A DNA stretch of 64,000 nt from Uranotaenia lowii (taxonomy: Eukaryota; Arthropoda; Insecta; Diptera; Culicidae). A program made the position numbers and the translations under genes. The stretch covers positions 313,883,304 through 313,947,303 of the forward strand of contig NC_073693.1 in assembly GCF_029784155.1 (NCBI RefSeq), written 5' to 3'. The notes beneath the pieces are model-generated. The model was given only the letters and a program-made list of their open reading frames with translations, did not search any database and was not told the origin of the DNA. Positions 11,311 through 21,609 of this stretch are shown in pieces; the stretch's first letter is position 1, and each line of letters opens with the position of its first letter.

Positions 11311-12797
11311 TCATTTGATGTTCATGAAAAAGGTAAGCGCAGTGTAGATCATATCAATCATAGCAGTGACCGCAGGAGTGCTTATAATTGGCGTTCCTGC
11401 ACCACAAACCTGAACACCTTGTCTAGCGATTAGATGAATGAGCCTCAGAGTAGAACGAAGATCCAAATACTCTCGACGACGACCTGGAGTATATGGCAGC
11501 CTTGCCGTCAAGTTGAAAATGTTCAGAGCAATTGTTTCGTTCTGTAAAAGAGGAAAATTTAACGATATTTTATAAAAAGGTTTTTCAATTGATTGATCCT
11601 TACCACATCATTGAAGACGTCCATCGATCGACAGTACCAGTAACATTCAAATATGATTGCTGCCACGGCACAAAACACTATGACTGCCATTATCGTTATT
11701 CCCGTTAGCATGGATTCCAGTAAAAGCAACGCTGCTGTAAAACTGGCAAAATAGTAACTGATAAAAAAGGCAACCCTGATTGCTTGACCTATTTTGAAAA
11801 ATGATCTGAAAGTATGTGATTATATTTCATTAGTTTTCCAAATTTCATTTGACAATGAAATTACATCAAAACGAGCTCATGTTGGAGGGCAACCGTGTTG
11901 ACTTTAATTTTTAAATCTTTCCAAAATTCAGCTTCCATATACTGCATTTGTTCCGTTAGATCAAGACTAAGCTGAATCCTTTCGTAGCTTTTTGCAACCA
12001 ACTTGAGTTCCCCAGTCAAACCGCAAATCAGAGATGTAAACGAGCAACAGCAACAGAAATATCTAGTAAAGAAAAATAATATCGCTACAGTAGAGTATGA
12101 ATAGATCAAAAATTTTCCAGCCGATGGTCCAGAATACTCGGCGACAATATCCATCCAAAACGCCATACATTTCACATATTGGGGAATTGCCGTTATCAAC
12201 AGATTCATAGTCAACATTACAAGAATCGCTAAAAATGTACGATGAATTGATCGGTAGCTCATTTGACGAACTTCAGCATCGTAATCGGGATCCCCTGACG
12301 ATGTTGGTTTGGCAAGAAGAAACAATTTAGCCTCTTCGATAGTTTCGTGAAAATGGTTCCATACAAATCCGTTGATAGTTGATAAATTCACAACAATAAT
12401 CATCGCTGTACGAAGAATCTTTATGAGAGAAATTTCATCCTCATGTAAAATAGACACCACAAAAAGGGCAGCGATTAACCAAATAAAGCCATTCATCACT
12501 CCTACAGATGCTTTCCACCAACGTTTCCACATATTTTCCGGTTGAACTCGTATTCCTAGAAATTTAGTATAACAGCATCAAAGATTTCAAGCATCAAACT
12601 AAGAGATTTCTGAGCGCTGAGTAGCAATAAAATGAAATATAGAACAAATTAATCTAACCTCCTAGCAGAACTATGACATTCATCAACCTGAAACAATCAT
12701 CTCCGGGAACTTGGATATCAACCAAAAACTGCTTAAGTTTCTTAAAACTTCGCCTTAGCTGCAGCAGATGATGACCGAGAATCAACTCAAACATCAT
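11311..12797 (-). CDS. Odorant-receptor-like seven-transmembrane protein, 420 residues, 4 exons
   Basis: Likely an insect odorant receptor (7tm_6 family), a ligand-gated channel subunit of sensory neuron membranes. The exons I infer on the minus strand are 12797-12659, 12555-11865, 11805-11604 and 11541-11311. All introns are short (59-103 bp) with GT-AG borders, phases 1, 2 and 0, and the frame stays open to TGA. The start MMFELILGHH is chosen because the paralog at 48471 begins the same way (MMFQLIRGHH). Several hydrophobic segments are visible: GVMNGFIWLIAALFVVSI, FLAILVMLTMNLLITAI, a Cys-rich YFCCCCSFTSLICGL, and ISYYFASFTAALLLL followed by IMAVIVFCAVAAIIFECYW. The C-terminal exon (GRRREYLDLRSTLRLIH then TAMIDMIYTALTFFM) fits the conserved receptor tail. 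The frame is intact and probably functional. A related chemoreceptor subfamily is possible. Confidence 0.8.
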
Positions 12798-12910
12798 TTT
12801 GAAACGCACTTCAACGAAACACTAAGCGGTAGGGCAATTTGAACCTTGTAATTTAAACCTAACGTTTTCAAGGCTTTGTTTTGACCCAACCTGGCATCTG
12901 TTCGATACTC

Positions 12911-13217
12911 ACGCTGATTTTCGTGTTCCGAATGTGTCAAAACTGTCAAAACTCATTTGATGGCTTTATTGCCTTTGATGATCTTCTAACGGGTGTTCCT
13001 GAGATAGATTTGTTCCATTTCAACACTTTTAACAACTTTATCGTAATTTCCTTAAGAAACTCGACATATGTTTGTGTCATTCCTATTGTTTCAGTGAAAT
13101 TTTTTTTAAGACACCTAGAAAATATTTCTCCTGACCAATTGTTCCACATTGAATCCTGTAAAGCGAAATTGAATATCAACGATGAAGCAATAAAAAAATG
13201 ATTGGAACATCAAACAC
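12911..13217. other. Segment present upstream of one receptor paralog and absent from the other
   Basis: In the paralogous arm the sequence passes directly from GCAGGAAGTGT to GTGAGTATCGAACAG (48354-48379). Here about 307 bp separates the two blocks. It is either an insertion here or a deletion there. It has short GTGTTCC/TGTTCC words near its ends and a TGTCAAAACTGTCAAAACTC duplication near 12936. A 77-codon minus-strand frame within it (SMWNNWSGEIFSRCLKK) matches nothing I recognise. Confidence 0.55.
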
Positions 13218-13479
13218 TTTCTGCTTTAAAATAATTGCCCAAATTATGCAGTTCTCAGGGCATAATTAGCATTTCTCTTGGTTTATTCTTTCAACCAGGC
13301 ACGTGCGAAGAACCCGTCCATGGGCTAAAATCTGTTTCACATAGAATCTGGTCGGATAAAATAGATAATTTCTCCGCAAAGAAATAACGTACAACAAAAG
13401 TAAAAATGTCATTTTGTCATTGCACTTTAAGGGAAAAAAATACACAAAAATCATTCGTCAGCTTTTCGGATGAATTTTC

Positions 13480-13896
13480 GAACTTTTTTTTTGTGATACC
13501 AGCCATCATTTTCTGCACAGTACTGCTGGTAACCTCATTCGCCATCTTGTTCCACCACTTTTCCATTTGAGTGGGTTTTTTCATGGTTCTGCCACATTTC
13601 TTCAGTTTGCCCTTAGCCCTTAACTATTGCCCAATATTTCTCGATGGGACGAAAATCCGAACAGTTTGGTGGATTGATACTTTTTTCAACAAAATCGATC
13701 TTGTTCTCCTTATACCACTTAACGACATTCCGGCTGTAGTGGCAGCTTGCCAGGTCCGGCCAGAACTTCACCGGACCTTTGTGGGACCGAATGAATGGCA
13801 AAACCCTCTTCTGGAGACATTATTCTTAGTAAACATTTCTATTCATTGTGTCCCCAGTGATGAAAATCTTAGTCTTCTTCCCACAACTACAGATCC
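13480..13896 (-). pseudogene. Tc1-like transposase, C-terminal half
   Basis: The clearest frame (13613-13801) contains the second catalytic Asp (KFWPDLASCHY) and the Glu (FRPIEKYWAIVK), with 37 residues between them: the DD37E type. Further upstream coding (CSCGKKTKIFITGD at about 13850-13893) is in another frame, and a stop follows IVKG, so the gene is broken. The fragment ends exactly at the GATCC target duplication of the BEL/Pao element. Confidence 0.8.
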
Positions 13897-14719
13897 TGTT
13901 CTCAAAACAAGAATTAAACGACGCGGATTCCGGTAATTTGAACGATTTATTTCTATCGTTAAATTATCCCTGTAATTATATTAATTCAGCATTTAGGGAT
14001 TTAAATTGACAGTAAATTGCTTAATTTTACATTATAATGTGTGTGTGTGGTGTATCATTTGTCTACTCACGTTTAATGCCTTTTTGCTAATATTGTGTTC
14101 AGTCCGAAATTCGAGTGTCGTACGGTACGGCTAGCACTGATTTTAACCTGTGGCAAACGCAATTGTTTACAACGGTTATCTACCTGTTCAGATTTTAAAT
14201 TGTTGTCTTATTTAGGATTTACCTGTTCTCCGGTCGGGTTCGGCACTAACTTTGATCGGCACTGACTATGTTCAGCGGAATAATTAGGTTTACGCCACGA
14301 CTACCTGTGATATTAGACCTACATAAGTTACATACAGTTCAAATCTTTCACACTTCAGTTTACCTTCACGAAACTAAACGCACTTAATGCTTCTTCAAGC
14401 TAACGATTCCGGTGTTAGTCGTTTGGAACGTAACTGTAACGGTAACTAAATGTTAGTATAATTTCTAATCGAAAATTCTGTAAATGTTTACTCTTCAACT
14501 GTTTTCGCTAAACTTAATCTTTTCCTTCTTTCTCAAATCTTCTTCTGACACTTCTCGCTTTGGCCCAGTGACTCAGACTATATGTCCACTAAACTTAATG
14601 AGTAATTTTATTACCGATAATGATGTGTTTTACCGTTTTGAGGTTTTTCGGCTACCAGTGACGGCGTACTTTGATGGGGTCCACTTGATGGTAGAGGTGC
14701 GTCCGTAGATGACGTGACA
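13897..14719 (-). repeat. BEL/Pao 3' LTR
   Basis: This 823-bp repeat matches 21610-23526 once the retroposon in the latter is removed. One difference was noted: G at about 14043 here, A in the other copy. It starts TG and ends CA in the sense of the element. The pol frame runs about 109 bp into it before its stop. Confidence 0.93.
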
Positions 14720-16319
14720 CTCCCCCCCGGTAAGCCAGAACCAGTATCTTGCTTACACTCCGTTGCACCGACGTCAAGTACCGCCAACTTGACCGCTGGT
14801 CGCTCGTAGACGTTGAATAAAGTTCGCACCGTTGCACTGCGTACTTGTCCGTCACGCTCGTTGACTTTAACCACACGACCCTTTGGCCATGAGTTTCGGG
14901 GAAGGTCGGAATCCACTATTACGACGATATCTCCTTCTACAATCGGTTTCACCGGGTAGTGCCATTTGGAACGATGGCGAATAGTTGGCAGGTATTCCTT
15001 TAACCATCTCTTCCAGAAAATATTGGCGTAGACCTGAGAGGTTTTCCACGTATTTTTCAGTGTAGCGAGGCTTTCATAATATGGTATCAAAGGTTTAGAA
15101 CCGTGCGAAGATCCGAGCAAAAAATGATTCGGCGTCAATGCCTCACAGTCAGCATTTTCGATTGGAACATAGGTGAGGGGGCGCGAGTTGATAATAAATT
15201 CGATCTCCAATAAACTGTTGCGAAGAACTTCGTCGGTTGGTAGCCTTGGGAGATTCATGTTGTTCAGAATCTTTTTCACCGATTGCACAAGCCTCTCCCA
15301 GCTTCCACCCATATGGGGACTATTGGGTGGTAGGAATGGCCATTTCGTGTCTGCACTAATGAACTCTCGCATCATCTCATCTTGATCTAGGTTTCTGGAG
15401 GCTTCAATAAGTTCGCGACTTGCTCCTACGAAGTTGGTCCCACGATCACTGAAGATTTCAACAGGTGTACCCCGCCTGGCTATAAAGTTTCGAATGGCCA
15501 TGATGCAGGAGCTGGAAGTTAATGAGTGGGCAATCTCTATGTGTACTGCGCGTACAACTAAACAGGTGATTAAAACTCCCCATCGTTTCTCGACACGTCG
15601 ACCAACTGCAACCTGCATCGGGCCGAAATAATCGATTCCAGCATAGGAAAAAGGTCTGGAACAGGCGGCGAGCCTTGCTGGAGGTAGATCAGCCATCATC
15701 GGTGGTTGGGGCCGAGCGTTGGCATTCTTACAGGCTTGGCAATCACGATGAACTTTGTTGCAGACTCTTCGAAGTTTCGGGATATAATACTTCTGTCTTA
15801 GTTCGTTCACTACTGTTTCGTGATTGAGATGGTGGTAGCGTTCATGAATAAAAGTAACGACTAAAGTCGTGACACGGTGACTCTTTGGGAGCAAGATAGG
15901 ACACGCAGTATCCGAGCTTACAAACTGGCAATTGGAAATTCTGCTTTTCATTCGTAGCACTCCTCGTTCATCGAGGAAGGGTGAAAGCCCGTAGAGAGCA
16001 CTAGACTTTGGGACACGAATTCCATCCTGGTTGATGTTAGATAGCAATGCATACTCCTCACTGTATTCCTCCAACTGTGCCATGCGATAGATATGACACT
16101 CAGCATCCAACAATTCCGTCTGTTGCAGTACGCCAACTACTGGCTCTTTACCAGTCCGTCTGGCACGAATATTACGGGGATAACGAATAATAAAGGCCAA
16201 CAAACGAACCAGTTTCATCCAGTTAGAGTGATCGTTGAAGTTAATCAGGGGTTCCTGTATCGAATGTACATTGATTTGTTGAACTATTTCAGTGTCCGTC
16301 CAGCCATAACATGTCAGTT
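14611..16319 (-). CDS. BEL/Pao Pol, integrase part
   Basis: Inserts the element's DNA into the genome. The frame is open from the inverted-repeat junction at 16319, with an internal Met at 16216-16218, down to a stop inside the 3' LTR at 14611. From that Met, 535 residues follow. It has an H2C2 zinc-binding module (HHLNHETV, then CQACKN), then the integrase core with Asp in YAGIDYFGP, Asp in IFSDRGTNF and Glu in GGSWERLV. The C-terminal region includes the BEL/Pao DUF5641-like block (KRWLKEYLPTIRHRSKW, then VVIVDSDLPRNSWPKGRVV). All catalytic residues are present. It is cut off from RT and RNase H by the inverted segment at 16320-16845, so no complete Pol can be read through. Confidence 0.9.
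14720..14728 (-). other. Polypurine tract of the BEL/Pao element
   Basis: Directly upstream of the 3' LTR on the minus strand is GGGGGGGAG, the purine run expected to prime plus-strand DNA synthesis. Confidence 0.75.
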
Positions 16320-16845
16320 GTTCTTACACGCCTTGGCTGGGTTGTTTATGGGCCATGCTCAATGTCCGGCGATTACCGCAGCTCAGAAAAGCAACTTGCG
16401 TATAACTATCATGTTTGCCAATGTGATGAACTCCACTTAACAGTGAAAGAGTATTTTTCTCTGGATAGTCTTGGAATCCAATCAGATACGAATCGAATTC
16501 TATCAAAGGACGATGAGCGCGCGATGGCACTTCTGGAGAAAAACACAAATCGTCAAGGAGCCCGATACGAAACATGCTTGCTTTGGCGCTATGATAATGT
16601 TGATTTACCGAACAGTAAAACTATGGCTCTAAACCGTCATAAATGTCTCGAAAGGCGGCTTGTTCGAGAACCAGAAGTAGCCAAAGCCTTGCAGCAGAAA
16701 ATTCTCGAATACGAAACCAAAGGATATATCCGACAGCTTACCACAAAGGAAGAGAACGAACATCGTGAACGCTGTTGGTACTTGCCGATTTTTCCAGTTG
16801 TGAATCCTAATAAACCTGGAAAACTAAGGATTGTTTGGGATGCTG
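16320..16845 (+). repeat. Inverted 526-bp copy of the element's own protease-RT region
   Basis: On the plus strand this reads like the minus strand of 18216-18740. It carries VLTRLGWVVYGPCSM, then CQCDELHLTVKEYF and the N-terminal RT part up to LRIVWDA. The copies are nearly identical. One visible difference is a single C present here (GATGAACTCC) and missing in the direct copy (GATGAATCC). The segment breaks pol between RNase H and integrase. The arms are separated by about 1.37 kb, so a transcript of either strand could fold into a long hairpin. Confidence 0.93.
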
Positions 16846-18618
16846 GCTGGGACATTGGCTTTGTGGTTGCCAGATGAAGTCCGGTCCCTTAAACCATCTG
16901 CTACATGGGTTCAGGTTTGGAGTTTTCTGCCACTTTGTCCCTTCATCAGCTACGTTAAGTTTAGTTGGGACCCAGTTCCATTCAGCAACACTAGTTTTTT
17001 CCAGAATTTCCCCGACGCGGGCTCCAACATATTTTGTATACCTCCTGTGGTCGGACCTCAACCAACATAGCACGTCACGGGAATCAGACCAGAAATATCG
17101 TTTCGATATAGAAAGACGATGGGTTTCCACTATATCCTTCGCTAGTCGTGCTCCAATCACTGCTGCTTGCAGTTCTAGTCTGGGAATAGACATATATTTA
17201 AGAGGGGCTACGCGGGTTTTTGCGGTGACAAAGGCGCACTCCACAACATCTTCCTCAAAGCGCAAATAGGCAACGGCAGCGTAGCCATTTTCGCTTGCAT
17301 CCACGAACACATGAATTTGAATCAAATTTGTTGCGAGAGAGGAAGAGGTGTGCTTTCTGTAACATCTTGGAATAGATACGTTTTCGACTTGTTTTAACAC
17401 CTTCAACCAAATGCACCACTTTGCAAACTGTTGCTCATTGATTGGGTCATCCCACTGTATTCCCGAACGCCAGATTTCTTGGAGAAGGACTTTAAGAAAC
17501 ATAAGGAAGTTTGCTAGAAATCCCAGTGGATCGTATATGAGCATTAAAGTCCGTAGAACCTCACGCTTGGTAGGAACCTCTAAGCCATCGAGTAATTCCG
17601 GTTTGCATCTTCTAGGAGTCCTGAAGGTGAACGTGTCGGAATTTGTATCCCACCACATTCCTAATACTTTTTCGGTAGCCAGCTGGCTTCCAACATCTAG
17701 ATCTTTGGAAACTGCTGTGCAATCACCCATCGCTTCCATCACATTTCTTGAGTTCGATAACCACCCTCGTATCTCGAAACCTCCACTAGCATGAATCATC
17801 CGCACGTTTTTTGTCAAATCAATAGCTACTTCCTCTGTTTCAACGCTACATAACATGTCGTCCACATAAGTTCCATTCTCTATCTCATCGGCAGCTTGAG
17901 GATACTGTTCGTTAAACCGTTTCGAGTTCAAGTTTTTAATGTACTGAGCACTGCTTGGTGAACAGCTCGCTCCAAACGTCATGACTTCCATAACATACGT
18001 CATGGGAGCTTCTCCAGGACTTCCTTTGTTCCACAAGAACCGTTGACAGTGTTGATCTCTGCTGTTTATCCGAACCTGATGGAACATCTCCCGTATATCA
18101 CCTGTGATTGCGACTCGATATTCGCGGAAACGACGTAGAACGTGCGATAGCGGAGCAACTTGATCTGGACCTTTCAGCAAGAATGAGTTGAGAGACACTT
18201 TGCCTACCTTCGCTGCAGCATCCCAAACAATCCTTAGTTTTCCAGGTTTATTAGGATTCACAACTGGAAAAATCGGCAAGTACCAACAGCGTTCACGATG
18301 TTCGTTCTCTTCCTTTGTGGTAAGCTGTCGGATATATCCTTTGGTTTCGTATTCGAGAATTTTCTGCTGCAAGGCTTTGGCTACTTCTGGTTCTCGAACA
18401 AGCCGCCTTTCGAGACATTTATGACGGTTTAGAGCCATAGTTTTACTGCTCGGTAAATCAACATTATCATAGCGCCAAAGCAAGCATGTTTCGTATCGGG
18501 CTCCTTGACGATTTGTGTTTTTCTCCAGAAGTGCCATCGCGCGCTCATCGTCCTTTGATAGAATTCGATTCGTATCTGATTGGATTCCAAGACTATCCAG
18601 AGAAAAATACTCTTTCAC
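16846..18618 (-). pseudogene. BEL/Pao Pol, reverse transcriptase and RNase H part
   Basis: Copies element RNA into DNA. Readable motifs are the N-terminal fingers (ERCWYLPIFPVVNPNKPGKL), palm (RVAITGDIREMFHQVRI), the catalytic YVDDMLC at about residue 250, and a connection region (LTKNVRMIHASGGFEIRGW). RNase H motifs follow: HVFVDASENGYAAVAYL, SIPRLELQAAV, FWSDSRDVLCWL and VPTKLNVADEGTKW. The frame is separated from the protease frame by a one-base deletion near 18633, where the inverted copy has the extra base. At the other end it runs into the inverted segment and stops at 16807. Catalytic residues look intact, but the gene is broken at both ends. Confidence 0.9.
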
Positions 18619-18620
18619 TG

Positions 18621-21584
18621 TTAAGTGGATTCATCACATTGGCAAACATGATAGTTATACGCAAGTTGCTTTTCTGAGCTGCGGTAATCGCCGGACATTG
18701 AGCATGGCCCATAAACAACCCAGCCAAGGCGTGTAAGAACGGCTGTCGGCTCATTCTCTAGACCTTCTCTAGAATCTAGTGGGTACTCAAGACGAATGTT
18801 GTCCATTCCCAGTAGGATTCGTGGTCTGACATTAGCGTAGGAATCTATGGGAATATCAGAAAGGTAATGGTATCGTCGAATGAGTTCTGCACCGGAAAGC
18901 GTTTGCGAAGGTAGGGATAAACTCTGAACTGTGTGTACTTTGGCTAGGTTGAAGCGTTCGTCCGATTGCATTCCACTGATCTCGATTGAACACTTTACTG
19001 AGTCTGCTTCGAATCGTCCCTGACCAGCAGTCCAACTAATACAGAGCGGATATTTTTCGCCTTCCAAATTGAGATCTTGCCATAAGCCGTGCTCCATAAA
19101 TGTGGAGGTCGAACCACCGTCTAGAAATGCGTAGGTTGTGATTGAACCTTTTCTGCCATGCAATGTAACGCGGATGTATTTGAGTAAAACTCCTCCTAGT
19201 GAACAATTGTGCGCGTTACATGAAGGGTGATGTGACATACTACTAGTATTATTAGGACTAATAGGATTATTAGAACTAATAGGAATATTAGGGATGTTAG
19301 GAGTATTAGCACTATTCTGTTCTTTATGCTTCCTATCGTCATGTAGAAGCCAATGATGCAAATATCTACACCCATTTGTGTTACATGGAACTCTTCTACT
19401 ACATGTCTTGAAATGTTTGGTTAGACATTTACGGCAGATATTTTGCTCGTTCACTACAGACCAACGTTGATTTTTTGACATATCGAGAAAGGCTCTGCAG
19501 TTTTCGATGGTTGTACATTCTCCACCACAGGCTGGACATGAATTCTGATACGACCTTGAGGATGGCTGTTCCGAATGTAAATGAAGGAAAGCCTCCTCTT
19601 TCCTATGTTTGGCGGAAGGTTTATTCCATGATTGTGGTCTTGTTACCCTGCTGAAAGCATCCACCTTTTTGCTTAGCCACATGTTAAAGTCCATGAGAGA
19701 CGACGCGCCAGTTTTCTGTAGATGAGTTGCCCATTTCATTTTCAAGTTTATAGGAAGGCTTTCGACTAACTCCTGTAGCAAGGTAGCGTTATACAGACGT
19801 TCATCCAATCGACAGGCTAGAATTGTGGCACAGAGATTTTGAACGGCAATACCAAAGTCAATTATACTCTCCAGCTTATCTGCCTTTGGTGGTGGCATCG
19901 ACTTGACTCTCTTCATCATCGTGTCAACTATCGTTTCCGGATTTCCAAAGAGGGTGCTCAGACGATTCATAATAACCGGAACGTTGTCTGGATGAAGAAG
20001 AAGGCTTTTGACGGTACTAAGAGCTCTGTCTTGTAAACTTCTTTCTAAACGATCCAAAAGCTCATCATTCCGGAAGTCGCACATCCTCGCTGTGCGTTCA
20101 TACGCCGCAATGAACCTAGGCCATTCCTCTGGATCTCCACCAAACTTAGGCAAGTCTTTTACTGTTTGTCTAGCAGCAAGATGCTCTGCACTCAGTCTCC
20201 TTTCGATAGAACAGACTTCATCAGCGATGATTTGCTGTTGAGGGAAAAGCGATAGGCGTCTTGGGGTCGATGCTGATACAGGGGGAAGGTTGGAATCGCT
20301 CTGGGTTGCGTAGGGATTTGAATAATTCACTAAGTCGGGCTGTGAGGTACCTATCACACTTCTTGGAGCTTGCTGCTGTGAAACTGCTACCCTCGGCTGC
20401 TGAGTGGTATACACTGGTGGATATTGTTGCACCGGAAATGAACTGGGCGGACATGCTGAAGGGTAAGATTGGTGGTGGTTTTGCGGAAGATTAACTGAGC
20501 CTTGAAATGCTCCACTTGGCAATGATGGCACGCGCATGGAAGTGGACGAGGGGTTTGAAAGCGGAAAAGCGAACTGAGGATCAGCCGAGCCGGAAGATTG
20601 CAAACCATAAAGGGGAGGAATAGAGGGAATCGTCGCTGAAGACTGTATGCTACAAGTTGGCATGATATTGGATGTAGCTGCAGCTAATGCCGCCCTTGGA
20701 GCCGAACTCTTTGAAGAATCTGATGCAACCTGAATCCTCACCGATTTCGCTACTCTTCCAGGATACTCGGGAAGTGTTGTTTCATTCCCGGGCATTGCTG
20801 TAGCATTCTCGATGTTATGGGTTTTATTCAGCCAATTTTCGACCCTTTGAACACTTTCACTTGTTTTTGAATCGGTGTCAAGACCTGCTGACAACTGCTC
20901 TTCCAACTGTAGGCGCTCATCTAATTGTTTTCTTTCTAGGGCTTGTCTGGCTTCCAGAGCTTTGAGTTTCTGTTCGCGAGTTTTTGTTGAATGCTGTGAT
21001 CCCTTAGAGGAAGATATTCCGCTACCCTTAGAACCCTGAACTCTAGAAGCAACCAATGTTTCGTATCGCGTTGACATCATCGGTTGTTTTGGAATCGCCC
21101 CAACGCTTCGACGGCCAGAATTAATTAGTTCACCAGAATGGCTTACGATGGATTCATCTAGAAGTAGAAACTGCTCATGCATCCTTTGTGACTGCTCCTT
21201 CAACTGCCGAAGTCTCTCCATCTCAAGCTGCTGTTGTTTCTGCTGCTGCTCGAGTTGTTCTTGCTCCTTAGCCTGCTGCTCACGTTGTTGCTCACGCTGC
21301 CACTGTTCTTTCTGCTTCTTGACTCGGTCGATCTCTTCTCTCAGAGCAACTCTCTCCTTCTCCAGCGATTCTCTAACGCATTTGTTGCAGCTCCAATCAG
21401 CATTTTCAATGCCTTCATCCACATTGACACATTCATAATGGAACCAGGTGTCACAGGAATCGCATTGGACCATCCGGCTCGTATCGTTGCGGCTACATGT
21501 CCCACAACTTCTCCCCTCACCATGAGAAACAGTTTCATTGTTTTCACCAGTATTATTTGCACTCGCTACACTTTTATTCGACAT
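18621..21584 (-). CDS. BEL/Pao Gag-protease with N-terminal PHD finger, 987 residues
   Basis: Starts at an ATG 25 bp inside the 5' LTR. Residues about 26-72 form a C4HC3 PHD-type zinc finger (CGTCSRNDTSRMVQCDSCD, then WFHYECV and WSCNKC). PHD fingers usually bind histone tails. Next is a long Glu/Gln/Lys-rich coiled-coil-like stretch, then a Ser/Pro/Gln-rich linker. A DUF1759 Gag region follows from about residue 470 (VKDLPKFGGDPEEWPRFI), Cys/His knuckles from about 680 (CPACGGECTTIENC, CRKCLTKHFKTC), and a retropepsin-like site near 820 (AFLDGGSTSTFM). The frame ends at CQCDEST through the one-base deletion; without it the frame would continue into RT. Gag itself looks intact. Confidence 0.9.
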   Translation of the reverse strand: MSNKSVASANNTGENNETVSHGEGRSCGTCSRNDTSRMVQCDSCDTWFHYECVNVDEGIENADWSCNKCVRESLEKERVALREEIDRVKKQKEQWQREQQREQQAKEQEQLEQQQKQQQLEMERLRQLKEQSQRMHEQFLLLDESIVSHSGELINSGRRSVGAIPKQPMMSTRYETLVASRVQGSKGSGISSSKGSQHSTKTREQKLKALEARQALERKQLDERLQLEEQLSAGLDTDSKTSESVQRVENWLNKTHNIENATAMPGNETTLPEYPGRVAKSVRIQVASDSSKSSAPRAALAAATSNIMPTCSIQSSATIPSIPPLYGLQSSGSADPQFAFPLSNPSSTSMRVPSLPSGAFQGSVNLPQNHHQSYPSACPPSSFPVQQYPPVYTTQQPRVAVSQQQAPRSVIGTSQPDLVNYSNPYATQSDSNLPPVSASTPRRLSLFPQQQIIADEVCSIERRLSAEHLAARQTVKDLPKFGGDPEEWPRFIAAYERTARMCDFRNDELLDRLERSLQDRALSTVKSLLLHPDNVPVIMNRLSTLFGNPETIVDTMMKRVKSMPPPKADKLESIIDFGIAVQNLCATILACRLDERLYNATLLQELVESLPINLKMKWATHLQKTGASSLMDFNMWLSKKVDAFSRVTRPQSWNKPSAKHRKEEAFLHLHSEQPSSRSYQNSCPACGGECTTIENCRAFLDMSKNQRWSVVNEQNICRKCLTKHFKTCSRRVPCNTNGCRYLHHWLLHDDRKHKEQNSANTPNIPNIPISSNNPISPNNTSSMSHHPSCNAHNCSLGGVLLKYIRVTLHGRKGSITTYAFLDGGSTSTFMEHGLWQDLNLEGEKYPLCISWTAGQGRFEADSVKCSIEISGMQSDERFNLAKVHTVQSLSLPSQTLSGAELIRRYHYLSDIPIDSYANVRPRILLGMDNIRLEYPLDSREGLENEPTAVLTRLGWVVYGPCSMSGDYRSSEKQLAYNYHVCQCDEST

Positions 21585-21609
21585 TTCGAACTAAACGGAT
21601 AATTTAATT

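Larger units (their letters stand above)
9763..13318 (-). repeat. Left arm of an inverted segmental duplication carrying a receptor gene
   Basis: The minus strand from 13318 down to 9763 aligns by eye with the plus strand 48103-50392. The match covers the upstream block, all four exons, the intron positions, the 3' flank, and a distal block containing TTCGAAAAACGTCTT and CATTTTCGTTTGATTTCATG. The match is interrupted by the LINE at 9985-11113 and a 307-bp segment at 12911-13217, both absent from the other arm. The other arm in turn has a 155-bp MITE that is absent here. Confidence 0.8.

Noticed and set aside
14484..14708. 74-codon plus-strand frame found identically at 23291-23515
   Set aside because: Both lie inside the two LTRs, so the repetition reflects the LTR, not a gene.
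21148..21438. Ser/Cys-rich plus-strand open frame
   Set aside because: It is the antisense shadow of the Gln/Glu-rich coiled-coil part of Gag.
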